Source: Veillonellaceae bacterium | GTDB taxonomy: Bacteria; Bacillota_C; Negativicutes; UBA1444 | DNA length: 5,356 nucleotides | Assembly: GCA_012798135.1 (NCBI GenBank) | Contig: JAAZNU010000305.1 | Span: 1 to 5,356, forward strand | Reading direction: 5' to 3' | In this document: positions 1 through 5,356 of the stretch, one piece after another | Numbering within the stretch: the first letter of the stretch is position 1 | Layout of the letters: each line of letters opens with the position of its first letter | Notes under the pieces: model-generated | What the model saw: only the letters and a program-made list of their open reading frames with translations | Told to the model about the DNA's origin: nothing | The model's database searches: none | Made by a program: the position numbers and the translations under genes

Positions 1-2083
1 GAGACCCGCTAAAATACCTCTCAATCAAATAGTTGACGGAAAGCAAGTTTATATTGCTTTGTGCGAAGTTTGTTATAACGAAATTATGAAAGAAACATCA
101 GATTCAGCTTCAAAATTAGACAAGTTCGGAAAAGACCTTACCCAGTTAGCCAGGGAAGGAAAACTTGACCCTGTTATAGGTCGTAAGGATGAGATCGAAC
201 GCGTCATCCATATTTTATCCCGTAGGACCAAGAATAACCCGGTTCTTATAGGAGATCCAGGAGTAGGTAAGACTGCAATAGTTGAAGGATTGGCTCAAAA
301 GATAGTTGAGGGTCAGGTTCCTGAGCCATTAAGAGGAAAAAGAGTATTTGCTCTTGATCTTGCCTCAGTTCTTGCAGGTACTTCACACCGCGGTATGTTC
401 GAGGCCCGTTTAAAAGACATTATTACCGAGGTTATAAACGCCCAAGGTCAAATAATAATGTTCGTAGATGAACTTCATACAGTGGTTGGTGCCGGAAGTG
501 CTGAAGGATCCATGGATGCAGCAAATATCCTTAAACCTGCATTAGCCCGTGGCGAAATGCAAATGGTGGGTGCTACAACAATAGATGAATACCGAAAATA
601 CATTGAAAAAGATGCCGCTTTGGAAAGAAGATTCCAGCCGGTAATGGTCAATGAACCTACATCCGAAGATACTGTGAACATTCTTAAAGGTTTACGTGAA
701 AGATACGAAAAACACCACAATGTACATATTACGGATGCTGCTATAAAGGCCGCAGTTAAGCTTAGTGACCGGTATATTAGCGACAGATTCCTTCCTGATA
801 AGGCTATTGACCTTGTTGATGAGGCAAGCGCCTTAGTAAGACTAACTCAAGTTAAGGAACCTGAGAATTTGAGGACAGTTGAAGAAGAACTTAAGACCTT
901 AAAGGAAAAAGACCGTAACCCCGAAGTACCGGCTACGGAAAAAGCTGACATTACTAAGAGGATCAAAGAGCTTGAAAAGATCAAATCAGAACTTTTAGAG
1001 ATCTGGACAAAGACCAAACTCGAAGAAACTCCTGACGTTACGGATGATGCTATCATCAAAGTCGTTTCCCGTGCTACAGGTATTCCTTTGGAAAAACTTG
1101 GTGTTGAAGAAAAAGCCCGTCTTATGAATTTGGACCAGGTCATTAAAGGCAGGATCGTAGGCCAGGATAACGCTGTATCACTGCTTAGTGAGTCAATTAG
1201 ACGCGCAAGAGCAGGCTTGAAAGATCCAAAGAGACCTATCGGAACATTTTTGTTCCTTGGACCTACAGGTGTTGGTAAGACCGAACTTGCTAAGTCTTTG
1301 GCAGAAGCTTTATATGGCGATGAAGATCTGATCGTGCGTTTGGATATGAGCGAGTTCATGGAAAAACATTCAGTTAGTAAGCTAATTGGCGCGCCTCCGG
1401 GATATATCGGTTTCGATCAGGGAGGACAGCTTACGGAGATCGTACGCAGAAAACCTTTCTCAGTGATCTTGCTTGATGAGATCGAAAAAGCCCATCCGGA
1501 TACTTTCAATGCTTTACTTCAAATAATGGAAGACGGCCGTTTGACGGATGGAAAAGGAAGAACGGTTGACTTCAAGAACACAATATTGATCATGACCTCA
1601 AACGTTGGCTCAGAACTTTTGAGACGCCAGGATATCGGTTTCGACAAGGCAAAGCGTATACAAAAGAAAGAACAGGAACATGATTTCGAGAAGAGAATAT
1701 TCGGTATCCTCAAAGATGCTTTCCGACCTGAGTTCCTGAACAGAATAGATGAGATAATAGTATTCCCGAGCTTGACCATGGATGATCTTAAGGAGATCAC
1801 ACGCAGACAGGTTGTTAAAACCCAAAAGCTTTTAGCAGAGCAGGACATTTCATTAGCCGTGGATGAGAATGCTATAAACTACTTAGCCGAGAACGGGTTT
1901 AGCGAGGAATACGGCGCAAGACCTTTAAGACGCTTGATACAGAAAGAACTTGAGAATGTCATCTCAGGAAAGATCATAAATTCCGAAGTCTCATCCGGGG
2001 ATTCTGTTGTTGTAACAGCAGATAAAGACGGTCTAAAATTGAACATACACACCCCTGCGAAGGTGGATTCAAAAAATAATTGA
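1..2083 (+). CDS. clpE: ClpE-like AAA+ unfoldase (zinc-finger Clp ATPase), 5' end cut by the window
   Basis: This is a class I Clp/Hsp100 ATPase, a cytoplasmic hexamer that unfolds proteins and feeds them to ClpP. The frame is open to the left edge (first full codon at 2), so the TTG at 59 is not the real start. The first residues read '[17 protein letters not shown]' followed by 'LCEVCY' (Cys codons 62-64 and 71-73). This matches the second half of the four-cysteine zinc finger known from ClpE; the first CxxC would lie just upstream of base 1. There is no Clp_N repeat domain. AAA-1 has Walker A GDPGVGKT (251-274), Walker B around IIMFVDE (452-472) and an ALERRF segment. A short charged coiled coil follows (about 865-1020). 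AAA-2 has Walker A GPTGVGKT (1259-1282), Walker B VILLDE (1463-1480) and sensor-2 GARPLRR (1913-1933). An IGF tripeptide (1634-1642) after 'TSNVGSELL' sits where the ClpP-docking loop is in ClpA/ClpC/ClpE and is absent in ClpB. The length of about 700 residues fits ClpE. It ends with TGA, 50 bp before rplS. ClpC is the main alternative name. Confidence 0.9.
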   Translation, partial: RPAKIPLNQIVDGKQVYIALCEVCYNEIMKETSDSASKLDKFGKDLTQLAREGKLDPVIGRKDEIERVIHILSRRTKNNPVLIGDPGVGKTAIVEGLAQKIVEGQVPEPLRGKRVFALDLASVLAGTSHRGMFEARLKDIITEVINAQGQIIMFVDELHTVVGAGSAEGSMDAANILKPALARGEMQMVGATTIDEYRKYIEKDAALERRFQPVMVNEPTSEDTVNILKGLRERYEKHHNVHITDAAIKAAVKLSDRYISDRFLPDKAIDLVDEASALVRLTQVKEPENLRTVEEELKTLKEKDRNPEVPATEKADITKRIKELEKIKSELLEIWTKTKLEETPDVTDDAIIKVVSRATGIPLEKLGVEEKARLMNLDQVIKGRIVGQDNAVSLLSESIRRARAGLKDPKRPIGTFLFLGPTGVGKTELAKSLAEALYGDEDLIVRLDMSEFMEKHSVSKLIGAPPGYIGFDQGGQLTEIVRRKPFSVILLDEIEKAHPDTFNALLQIMEDGRLTDGKGRTVDFKNTILIMTSNVGSELLRRQDIGFDKAKRIQKKEQEHDFEKRIFGILKDAFRPEFLNRIDEIIVFPSLTMDDLKEITRRQVVKTQKLLAEQDISLAVDENAINYLAENGFSEEYGARPLRRLIQKELENVISGKIINSEVSSGDSVVVTADKDGLKLNIHTPAKVDSKNN

Positions 2084-2133
2084 TTAAATCAAAGAAATCT
2101 GTTAATCTATCTAAGTTTTAATTAGGAGAAACT

Positions 2134-2505
2134 ATGGCAGAAGCAAACGAACAACAAAAAGAAACAGCAGTAGCAGTAAAGACCACACCTGAATTCAGGT
2201 CAGGGGATACTGTACGTGTACATTACAAGATCATCGAAGGTGATAAGACAAGAATCCAACCTTATGAAGGTGTTGTTATCTCACGCAGAGGTGAAGGTGT
2301 TTCAAAAACATTCACAGTAAGAAAGATCGGCGCCGATGGTATCGGTGTTGAAAGAATATTCCCTTTGTTATCTCCTAATATCGAAAAGATAGATGTTGTT
2401 AAACTTGGTAAATCACGCAGAGCCAAGCTTTTCTACTTAAGAGGCAAAGTCGGTAAAGAAGCTCTTAAAGTTAAAGAGATCAAAAAAGACAAAGTTTCAA
2501 AATAA
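2134..2505 (+). CDS. rplS: 50S ribosomal protein L19
   Basis: This is a structural protein of the large ribosomal subunit, located at the 30S-50S interface. The 123 residues contain the L19 signature in order: '[22 protein letters not shown]' region, '[12 protein letters not shown]', 'KTFTVRKI', '[19 protein letters not shown]' and '[17 protein letters not shown]', ending in a Lys-rich tail. The start is well supported: AGGAG at 2124-2128 lies 5 nt before the ATG. The first roughly 20 residues (Glu/Gln/Ala/Thr/Val-rich) replace the N-terminal helix usual in Firmicutes and Proteobacteria L19, so the protein is slightly longer than the common 115 residues while its core is standard. It lies 50 bp after the Clp gene with no terminator between them, so read-through is likely. 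The usual partners rpsP, rimM and trmD are not adjacent here. I see no clear terminator hairpin after its TAA. Confidence 0.97.
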   Translation: MAEANEQQKETAVAVKTTPEFRSGDTVRVHYKIIEGDKTRIQPYEGVVISRRGEGVSKTFTVRKIGADGIGVERIFPLLSPNIEKIDVVKLGKSRRAKLFYLRGKVGKEALKVKEIKKDKVSK

Positions 2506-2533
2506 TTTCACATTTTTAATGTTCGGTTAATAT

Positions 2534-2562
2534 TTGGCGTTTCCATTTAAATGCTGTATTAT
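2534..2562 (+). promoter_or_regulatory. Putative sigma70 promoter for the 93-aa gene
   Basis: TTGGCG (2534-2539, 4/6 to the -35 consensus) and TATTAT (2557-2562, 5/6 to the -10) are separated by exactly 17 nt. The predicted transcription start near 2569 gives a leader of about 35 nt that contains the AAGGAG ribosome site of the next gene. This is inferred from consensus matching in an AT-rich gap, where chance matches are not rare; the spacing and placement favour it. Confidence 0.5.
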
Positions 2563-2603
2563 CTCTATTAAGTTGGACGAAGTGGAGAGAAAGGAGCGGG
2601 GAA

Positions 2604-2885
2604 ATGCCTACACCCACCACATCACGTGTCGTGCGTGAACCCGGTGAGATCGGGGCGCTTTACATACTCAAATCATTACCGCCCGGTTTTGCTAATGCAG
2701 GGTTCAAGGTCGGGGATAAACTCAAACTGGAAAAGGAGGATCAGACAAACACTTCATACGTTTTGACTTTCACTGTGGTCAGCGGCGAGAACTCGTGTGC
2801 TGAACTTACAATGGAAGGGTTCGAGGTTGCCACTTATCTGGAAAAAGCCCGTAATCAAGAGGAAAACATTCCTCTGTGTGAATAA
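2604..2885 (+). CDS. Hypothetical protein, 93 aa, family not recognised
   Basis: I do not recognise this protein. It is soluble-looking, with no signal peptide or membrane helix. Residues about 16-60 alternate hydrophobic and polar positions around 'GALYILKSLPPGF' and 'FKVGDKLKLEKE', then 'SYVLTFTVVSG', which suggests a small beta-rich fold. The 'VGDKLKL' turn is loosely reminiscent of AbrB/MazE-type swapped hairpins, but that is only a visual impression. The C-terminal third ('MEGFEVATYLEKARNQEEN') looks helical. There are two Cys, at residue 65 and the penultimate position. Support for a real gene: a strong AAGGAG (2591-2596) 7 nt before the ATG, a plausible promoter upstream and an intrinsic terminator about 35-70 bp downstream. 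Together these make it a self-contained monocistronic unit. A 61-codon frame overlapping its 3' half (2797-2982) starts at GTG without a ribosome site and looks spurious over the overlap. Confidence 0.75.
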   Translation: MPTPTTSRVVREPGEIGALYILKSLPPGFANAGFKVGDKLKLEKEDQTNTSYVLTFTVVSGENSCAELTMEGFEVATYLEKARNQEENIPLCE

Positions 2886-2918
2886 GGATATTAAGATGGC
2901 TCCAAACTGGTTCAACTC

Positions 2919-2958
2919 AATCGGGTATGTTGCTACATCGCTGCAGCCCGATTTTTTT
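2919..2958 (+). terminator. Rho-independent terminator after the 93-aa gene
   Basis: AATCGGG (2919-2925) pairs perfectly with CCCGATT (2947-2953), with a further T-G wobble inside the stem, and the stem runs directly into a T-run ending at 2958. The loop is long (about 21 nt) but holds its own small hairpin, ATGT-tgct-ACAT (2927-2938). The T-run could also pair weakly with A6 at 2964-2969. The orientation suits + strand transcription only, since the complement lacks a suitable T-run on its far side. It separates the small gene from the tyrS promoter. Confidence 0.65.
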
Positions 2959-3059
2959 CGCCCAAAAAAGATGTACAAATAAATATTGCACTACTCTTAT
3001 ACCTTTAATCTGACCAACTGGATATCCTCTTTCGTTCTCATTTTCAAAATTACATTGTA

Positions 3060-3088
3060 TTGACAACAAAAAACCTATGCCCTATAAT
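3060..3088 (+). promoter_or_regulatory. Perfect-consensus sigma70 promoter for tyrS
   Basis: TTGACA (3060-3065) and TATAAT (3083-3088) both match consensus at all six positions and are 17 nt apart, the optimal spacing. Transcription is predicted to start near A3095, giving a leader of about 49 nt before the ATG at 3144. That leader is too short for a T-box riboswitch, so tyrS appears to be strongly transcribed without T-box control. No UP-element-like A-tract is obvious, although the upstream 25 nt are AT-rich. Confidence 0.85.
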
Positions 3089-3097
3089 GCGTGCACC

Positions 3098-3127
3098 TTG
3101 ACAACCGAATATATATGGATTGATAAT
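3098..3127 (+). promoter_or_regulatory. Second promoter-like element overlapping the tyrS leader
   Basis: A second perfect TTGACA (3098-3103) is followed after 18 nt by GATAAT (3122-3127, 5/6). Both TTGACA copies extend to TTGACAAC, making an 8-bp direct repeat 38 bp apart (3060-3067 and 3098-3105). As a promoter it would start near 3134-3135, upstream of the ATG at 3144 but without a usable Shine-Dalgarno site. It could instead be a regulator-binding repeat overlapping the initially transcribed region of the main promoter. Confidence 0.35.
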
Positions 3128-3129
3128 CC

Positions 3130-3134
3130 GAGGT
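3130..3134 (+). promoter_or_regulatory. Ribosome binding site that decides the tyrS start
   Basis: GAGGT matches the core of the anti-Shine-Dalgarno complement and sits 9 nt before ATG 3144. The in-frame ATG at 3135 would leave no spacing, and the in-frame TTG at 3120 lies upstream of the site. The 3144 start is therefore preferred. Confidence 0.6.
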
Positions 3135-3143
3135 ATGAAAAAG

Positions 3144-4355
3144 ATGAACCACACCAATGTGCTCGATGATTTGAAAGCCCGAGGTCTTATTTTTCAGACC
3201 AGTTCGGACGACGGACTTCACGAAGCTTTCAACGGACCCTTAACCATTTACCAGGGATTCGATCCGTCAGGCGACAGCCTTACGGTCGGACACTTGATGT
3301 CTCTTATGGTTATGCACCGGCTTCAGGAAGCGGGCCACAAGGTCATCTTCTTGATCGGTGGCGGCACTGGTCGTGTAGGAGATCCCACAGGGAAATCCGC
3401 AACGCGCAACCTGTTAACCCGCGATATCGTTGAAGCCAACGCGGCCGCTGTTCGAAAGCAGGTCGAAGGTATGGGCCTTGTGCGCTTTACCGGGGACAAT
3501 CCCGCAGTCATGCTTAACAACGATGACTGGCTGGGAAAGTTCACTTTCCTTGAAGACTTTTTGATCGAGGTCGCACGTTTCTTCTCCGTGAATGAAATGG
3601 TGAAGATGACCACCTTCGAAAAACGCCTTCAAGAAGGGGCTCAAGTTTCTTTACTTGAGTTCTTGTATCCCGTGCTTCAGGCCTGGGACTTCTTACACCT
3701 GTTCCGCACCCACAACTGTACCGTGCAAATGGGCGGTCAGGATCAGTGGGGAAATATCCTGCAAGGGGTGGAGTTAGTGCGAAAAGCAACCACAGAACCT
3801 TTGCCGGACGGCCAGAGTAAACCTGGAAAAGAAGTCTTTGCCATGACCTTCCCGTTGATCACCACTACCGACGGCGTGAAGATGGGCAAGACCGAAAAGG
3901 GTGCTGTCTGGTTGGATCCCAATAAGACCAGTCCCTTTGATCTGTTCCAGTACCTGGTGAAGCTCCCCGATGAGATGGTATCGCAACTTCTTAAGCTGAT
4001 CACCTTCCTTCCGTTGGAAGAGATCGCCGAGATCGTGAAGGATCCAAAGAAGGCCCAGCAAGTCCTGGCCTTTGAGGTGACTAAGATCGTTCACGGCGAA
4101 GAGGCGGCGCAAAAAGCAGCAGCGGCGGAATCCATCCCCGAGATCGAAGTTGGCACCGAGGGCATGCCCTTAGTGGAGTTGCTGGTAAAATCCGGCTGCT
4201 TAAAATCCAATTCAGAAGTTGTGCGACGAGTACAACAAGGAGGTGTGCGCATCCAGAACGGTGAAAAGTTCACAGACCATAAAGCTATCGTGTCGGCGCC
4301 CTGCACTATTCAATACGGCAAGGGTGCACTCCTGCGGGTTGTTGCAAAACAGTAA
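3144..4355 (+). CDS. tyrS: Tyrosyl-tRNA synthetase (TyrRS)
   Basis: This is a class Ic aminoacyl-tRNA synthetase that charges tRNA-Tyr with tyrosine in the cytoplasm, typically as a homodimer. With the ATG at 3144 it has 403 residues, a little shorter than the E. coli enzyme (424). The HIGH-equivalent is TVGH (residues 47-50) within 'YQGFDPSGDSLTVGHL', and the KMSKS-equivalent is KMGKT (246-250) followed by 'GAVWLDP', as in bacterial TyrS. Tyrosine-pocket residues seen by alignment from memory to E. coli TyrS are Tyr36, Tyr175, Gln179 and Asp182, plus the 'GGQDQWGN' motif (197-204). An S4 RNA-binding domain occupies about residues 341-385 ('MPLVELLVKSGCLKSNSEVV' region). All key residues are present, so the gene looks functional. 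It has its own strong promoter, and GC content is clearly above that of the Clp gene. A transporter gene begins 83 bp downstream without an obvious terminator between. In-frame starts at 3120 (TTG) and 3135 (ATG) are less likely. Confidence 0.96.
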   Translation: MNHTNVLDDLKARGLIFQTSSDDGLHEAFNGPLTIYQGFDPSGDSLTVGHLMSLMVMHRLQEAGHKVIFLIGGGTGRVGDPTGKSATRNLLTRDIVEANAAAVRKQVEGMGLVRFTGDNPAVMLNNDDWLGKFTFLEDFLIEVARFFSVNEMVKMTTFEKRLQEGAQVSLLEFLYPVLQAWDFLHLFRTHNCTVQMGGQDQWGNILQGVELVRKATTEPLPDGQSKPGKEVFAMTFPLITTTDGVKMGKTEKGAVWLDPNKTSPFDLFQYLVKLPDEMVSQLLKLITFLPLEEIAEIVKDPKKAQQVLAFEVTKIVHGEEAAQKAAAAESIPEIEVGTEGMPLVELLVKSGCLKSNSEVVRRVQQGGVRIQNGEKFTDHKAIVSAPCTIQYGKGALLRVVAKQ

Positions 4356-4362
4356 GACCGCG

Positions 4363-4373
4363 GGTCAGTGACC
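4363..4373. repeat. Short perfect palindrome after tyrS
   Basis: GGTCA and TGACC flank a single central G, a perfect 5+1+5 inverted repeat 8 bp after the tyrS stop codon. No T-run follows, so it is not an intrinsic terminator. It could be an operator half-site pair for the downstream transporter, or chance. The rest of the 83-bp gap (4356-4438) shows no convincing -35/-10 pair. Confidence 0.25.
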
Positions 4374-4424
4374 AACCGATATCCAAGCCAACTTAGAGAT
4401 TAAGAATTCAACTATCAGTCGAAT

Positions 4425-4430
4425 AAGGAG
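4425..4430 (+). promoter_or_regulatory. Ribosome binding site that decides the transporter start
   Basis: AAGGAG is placed 8 nt before ATG 4439. The nearer ATG at 4432 is in another frame with only 1 nt of spacing and gives an Arg/Cys-rich sequence without family features, so 4439 is the real start. Confidence 0.8.
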
Positions 4431-4438
4431 TATGTCGT

Positions 4439-5356
4439 ATGGCTACGAAATCGGACTTCGTTGTTGCGGAGGATGGCTATCGGAATCCTCGCGTAAAGAA
4501 AGCGAATTATGCTTATATCCCCATGATCCTCGTTGTGTTCGTGTCATGGGGCATCGTTCCCGCCTTTGCACAATTGGGCGGTTTGGACGGTTACGTGACG
4601 ACCTTGTATGTGAACTGGGTCGCGCTCGCAGCCGTAGCAGTTATCATGACGTTCCTCGGCCAGTGGAAGTTGCTTGGGGCTTACAGCCTTCGCGACTACC
4701 TGATCATGGGTGCCTTAGGCCTTGTCTGGCCTTTGATGTACTCCGTTGCCTATTTCTGCTCCGTAAGCTCCGAAGGCGCGGTGATGACCAGCATCCTGAA
4801 CTACACCTGGCCGGTTTTCTACCTCGTGTCGGCCCTCGTTGTGAATCCAACGGCCTTGCAATGCCGCAGCCTGAAGCACACGGTTATCTCCGTGCTTATG
4901 GCGGTTGGCGCTGTGGTCGCGGTGATGAGCTTTGAAGGGCATGTCTCCTTTGGTATGTTGCAGTTCGCAGCCCTGGGCCTTATCGCGGCCGTAACACAGG
5001 GTTTCTACACTGCGGCAACTGACCGGTGGAAGTATGACGTGTGGGTGATGACCTTCGTGATCGAAGCTGTCACCGCTATCGGCGTCACCATCATGGTCCT
5101 TTACCAGGGGACGTTCGTTGTACCGAGTATGCAGACCTTCCTGTATCTGGCGGCCATCGGGGCGATCTCGAACGGCCTGGGCTTTGTTGCCTTCCTCAAG
5201 GGCAGCCAGTTGAGCGGGGAGTGCGATCTTAAGCATAAGGGGACCTGGATGATCGGCATGTGCACGATCCCCTTCGCGCAAGCGCTGATCGCCCTCATCA
5301 CCGGCATCGCTGTGAAGCCCTCTCAATGGATCGGCCTGGCTTTCATCCTGGGGAGC
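4439..5356 (+). CDS. EamA/DMT-superfamily transporter, YddG-like, 3' end cut by the window
   Basis: This is an inner-membrane carrier of the drug/metabolite transporter superfamily, probably an exporter. The frame from ATG 4439 stays open for all 306 codons to the right edge with no stop. After about 25 hydrophilic residues there are roughly ten hydrophobic segments, near residues 26-46, 52-74, 86-108, 114-135, 147-164, 171-193, 201-222, 233-253, 270-290 and a last one running off at 297. 'SILNYTWPVFYLVSA' (118-132) matches the 'VNYLWP' signature of the aromatic amino acid exporter YddG. 'GFYTAATDRW' and 'TIPFAQALIAL' also align by eye with YddG helices 6 and 9. A charged stretch, 'GECDLKHKGTW' (260-270), between helices 8 and 9 is unusual for the family. 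GC (58% in one counted line) is the highest in the window. Position 83 bp after tyrS suggests co-transcription and possibly an aromatic amino acid substrate; the substrate is inference. By length, nearly all of the protein is present. Confidence 0.88.
   Translation, partial: MATKSDFVVAEDGYRNPRVKKANYAYIPMILVVFVSWGIVPAFAQLGGLDGYVTTLYVNWVALAAVAVIMTFLGQWKLLGAYSLRDYLIMGALGLVWPLMYSVAYFCSVSSEGAVMTSILNYTWPVFYLVSALVVNPTALQCRSLKHTVISVLMAVGAVVAVMSFEGHVSFGMLQFAALGLIAAVTQGFYTAATDRWKYDVWVMTFVIEAVTAIGVTIMVLYQGTFVVPSMQTFLYLAAIGAISNGLGFVAFLKGSQLSGECDLKHKGTWMIGMCTIPFAQALIALITGIAVKPSQWIGLAFILGS

Noticed and set aside
59..61. TTG as the start of the Clp gene
   Set aside because: The frame is open to base 1 and the upstream residues belong to the ClpE-type zinc finger; no ribosome site precedes the TTG.
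847..1359. 170-codon minus-strand frame inside the Clp gene
   Set aside because: Ser-rich antisense shadow of the AAA-2 region with no recognisable motif.
2080..2092. TTGATT-A-AATCAA palindrome over the Clp stop codon, with TTGATT as a possible -35 for rplS
   Set aside because: AT-rich 13-mer with no T-run after it and no -10 at 16-18 nt; likely chance. No separate rplS promoter can be supported.
2895..2930. GGTTCAACTC resembling a tRNA T-loop
   Set aside because: The flanks do not form a T-stem, and no D or anticodon arm or acceptor stem can be built around it.
3089..3143. T-box riboswitch or other leader for tyrS
   Set aside because: The leader from the consensus promoter is only about 49 nt, with no T-box sequence, specifier stem or terminator/antiterminator pair.
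4432..4935. 167-codon + strand frame at the start of the transporter region
   Set aside because: It overlaps the EamA frame, lacks family features, is Arg/Cys-rich and has only 1 nt between the ribosome site and its ATG. It is a shadow of the gene at 4439.
4715..5326. 203-codon minus-strand frame
   Set aside because: It is antisense to the transporter, His/Gly/Asp-rich, and produced by the high-GC codon pattern; no recognisable domain or ribosome site.

Overview
The window is a bacterial chromosomal segment with five genes, all on the + strand. Nothing in it is recognisably phage, IS, CRISPR or RNA-gene sequence. In order: the near-complete 3' part of a zinc-finger Clp ATPase (ClpE-like); ribosomal protein L19 (rplS); a 93-residue protein I do not recognise; tyrosyl-tRNA synthetase (tyrS); and the 5' part of a ten-helix EamA/DMT-type transporter that resembles the aromatic amino acid exporter YddG. 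The last gene runs off the right edge.

Organism: the genes use standard stops (TGA and TAA), Shine-Dalgarno sites and sigma70-like promoters, so this is an ordinary bacterium using the normal code. The L19 begins with a low-complexity tail in place of the usual N-terminal helix. It also carries an '[15 protein letters not shown]' core, which reminds me of Patescibacteria/CPR or Chloroflexi-like L19. The phylum cannot be settled from the sequence alone.

Layout: positions 1-2505 (clpE, rplS) are about 42-43% GC in the two lines I counted by hand, both in the Clp gene. Positions 3144-5356 (tyrS, transporter) are about 53-58% in three counted lines. Between them, 2506-3143 is a dense regulatory zone. 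It holds a promoter for the 93-aa gene, that gene itself, a hairpin plus T-run terminator, and then a perfect consensus promoter (TTGACA, 17 nt, TATAAT) for tyrS with a second overlapping promoter-like element. The window therefore reads as three transcription units: clpE-rplS, the orphan small gene, and tyrS with the transporter possibly co-transcribed.

Function: the left part covers protein quality control (a Clp unfoldase that carries a ClpP-docking loop) and translation. The right part pairs tyrosine charging with a putative amino-acid or metabolite exporter, which suggests but does not prove a link in aromatic amino acid homeostasis. I found no convincing undescribed multi-gene system. 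The points most worth a second look are the orphan 93-aa unit, the composition step, and the tyrS-exporter pairing.
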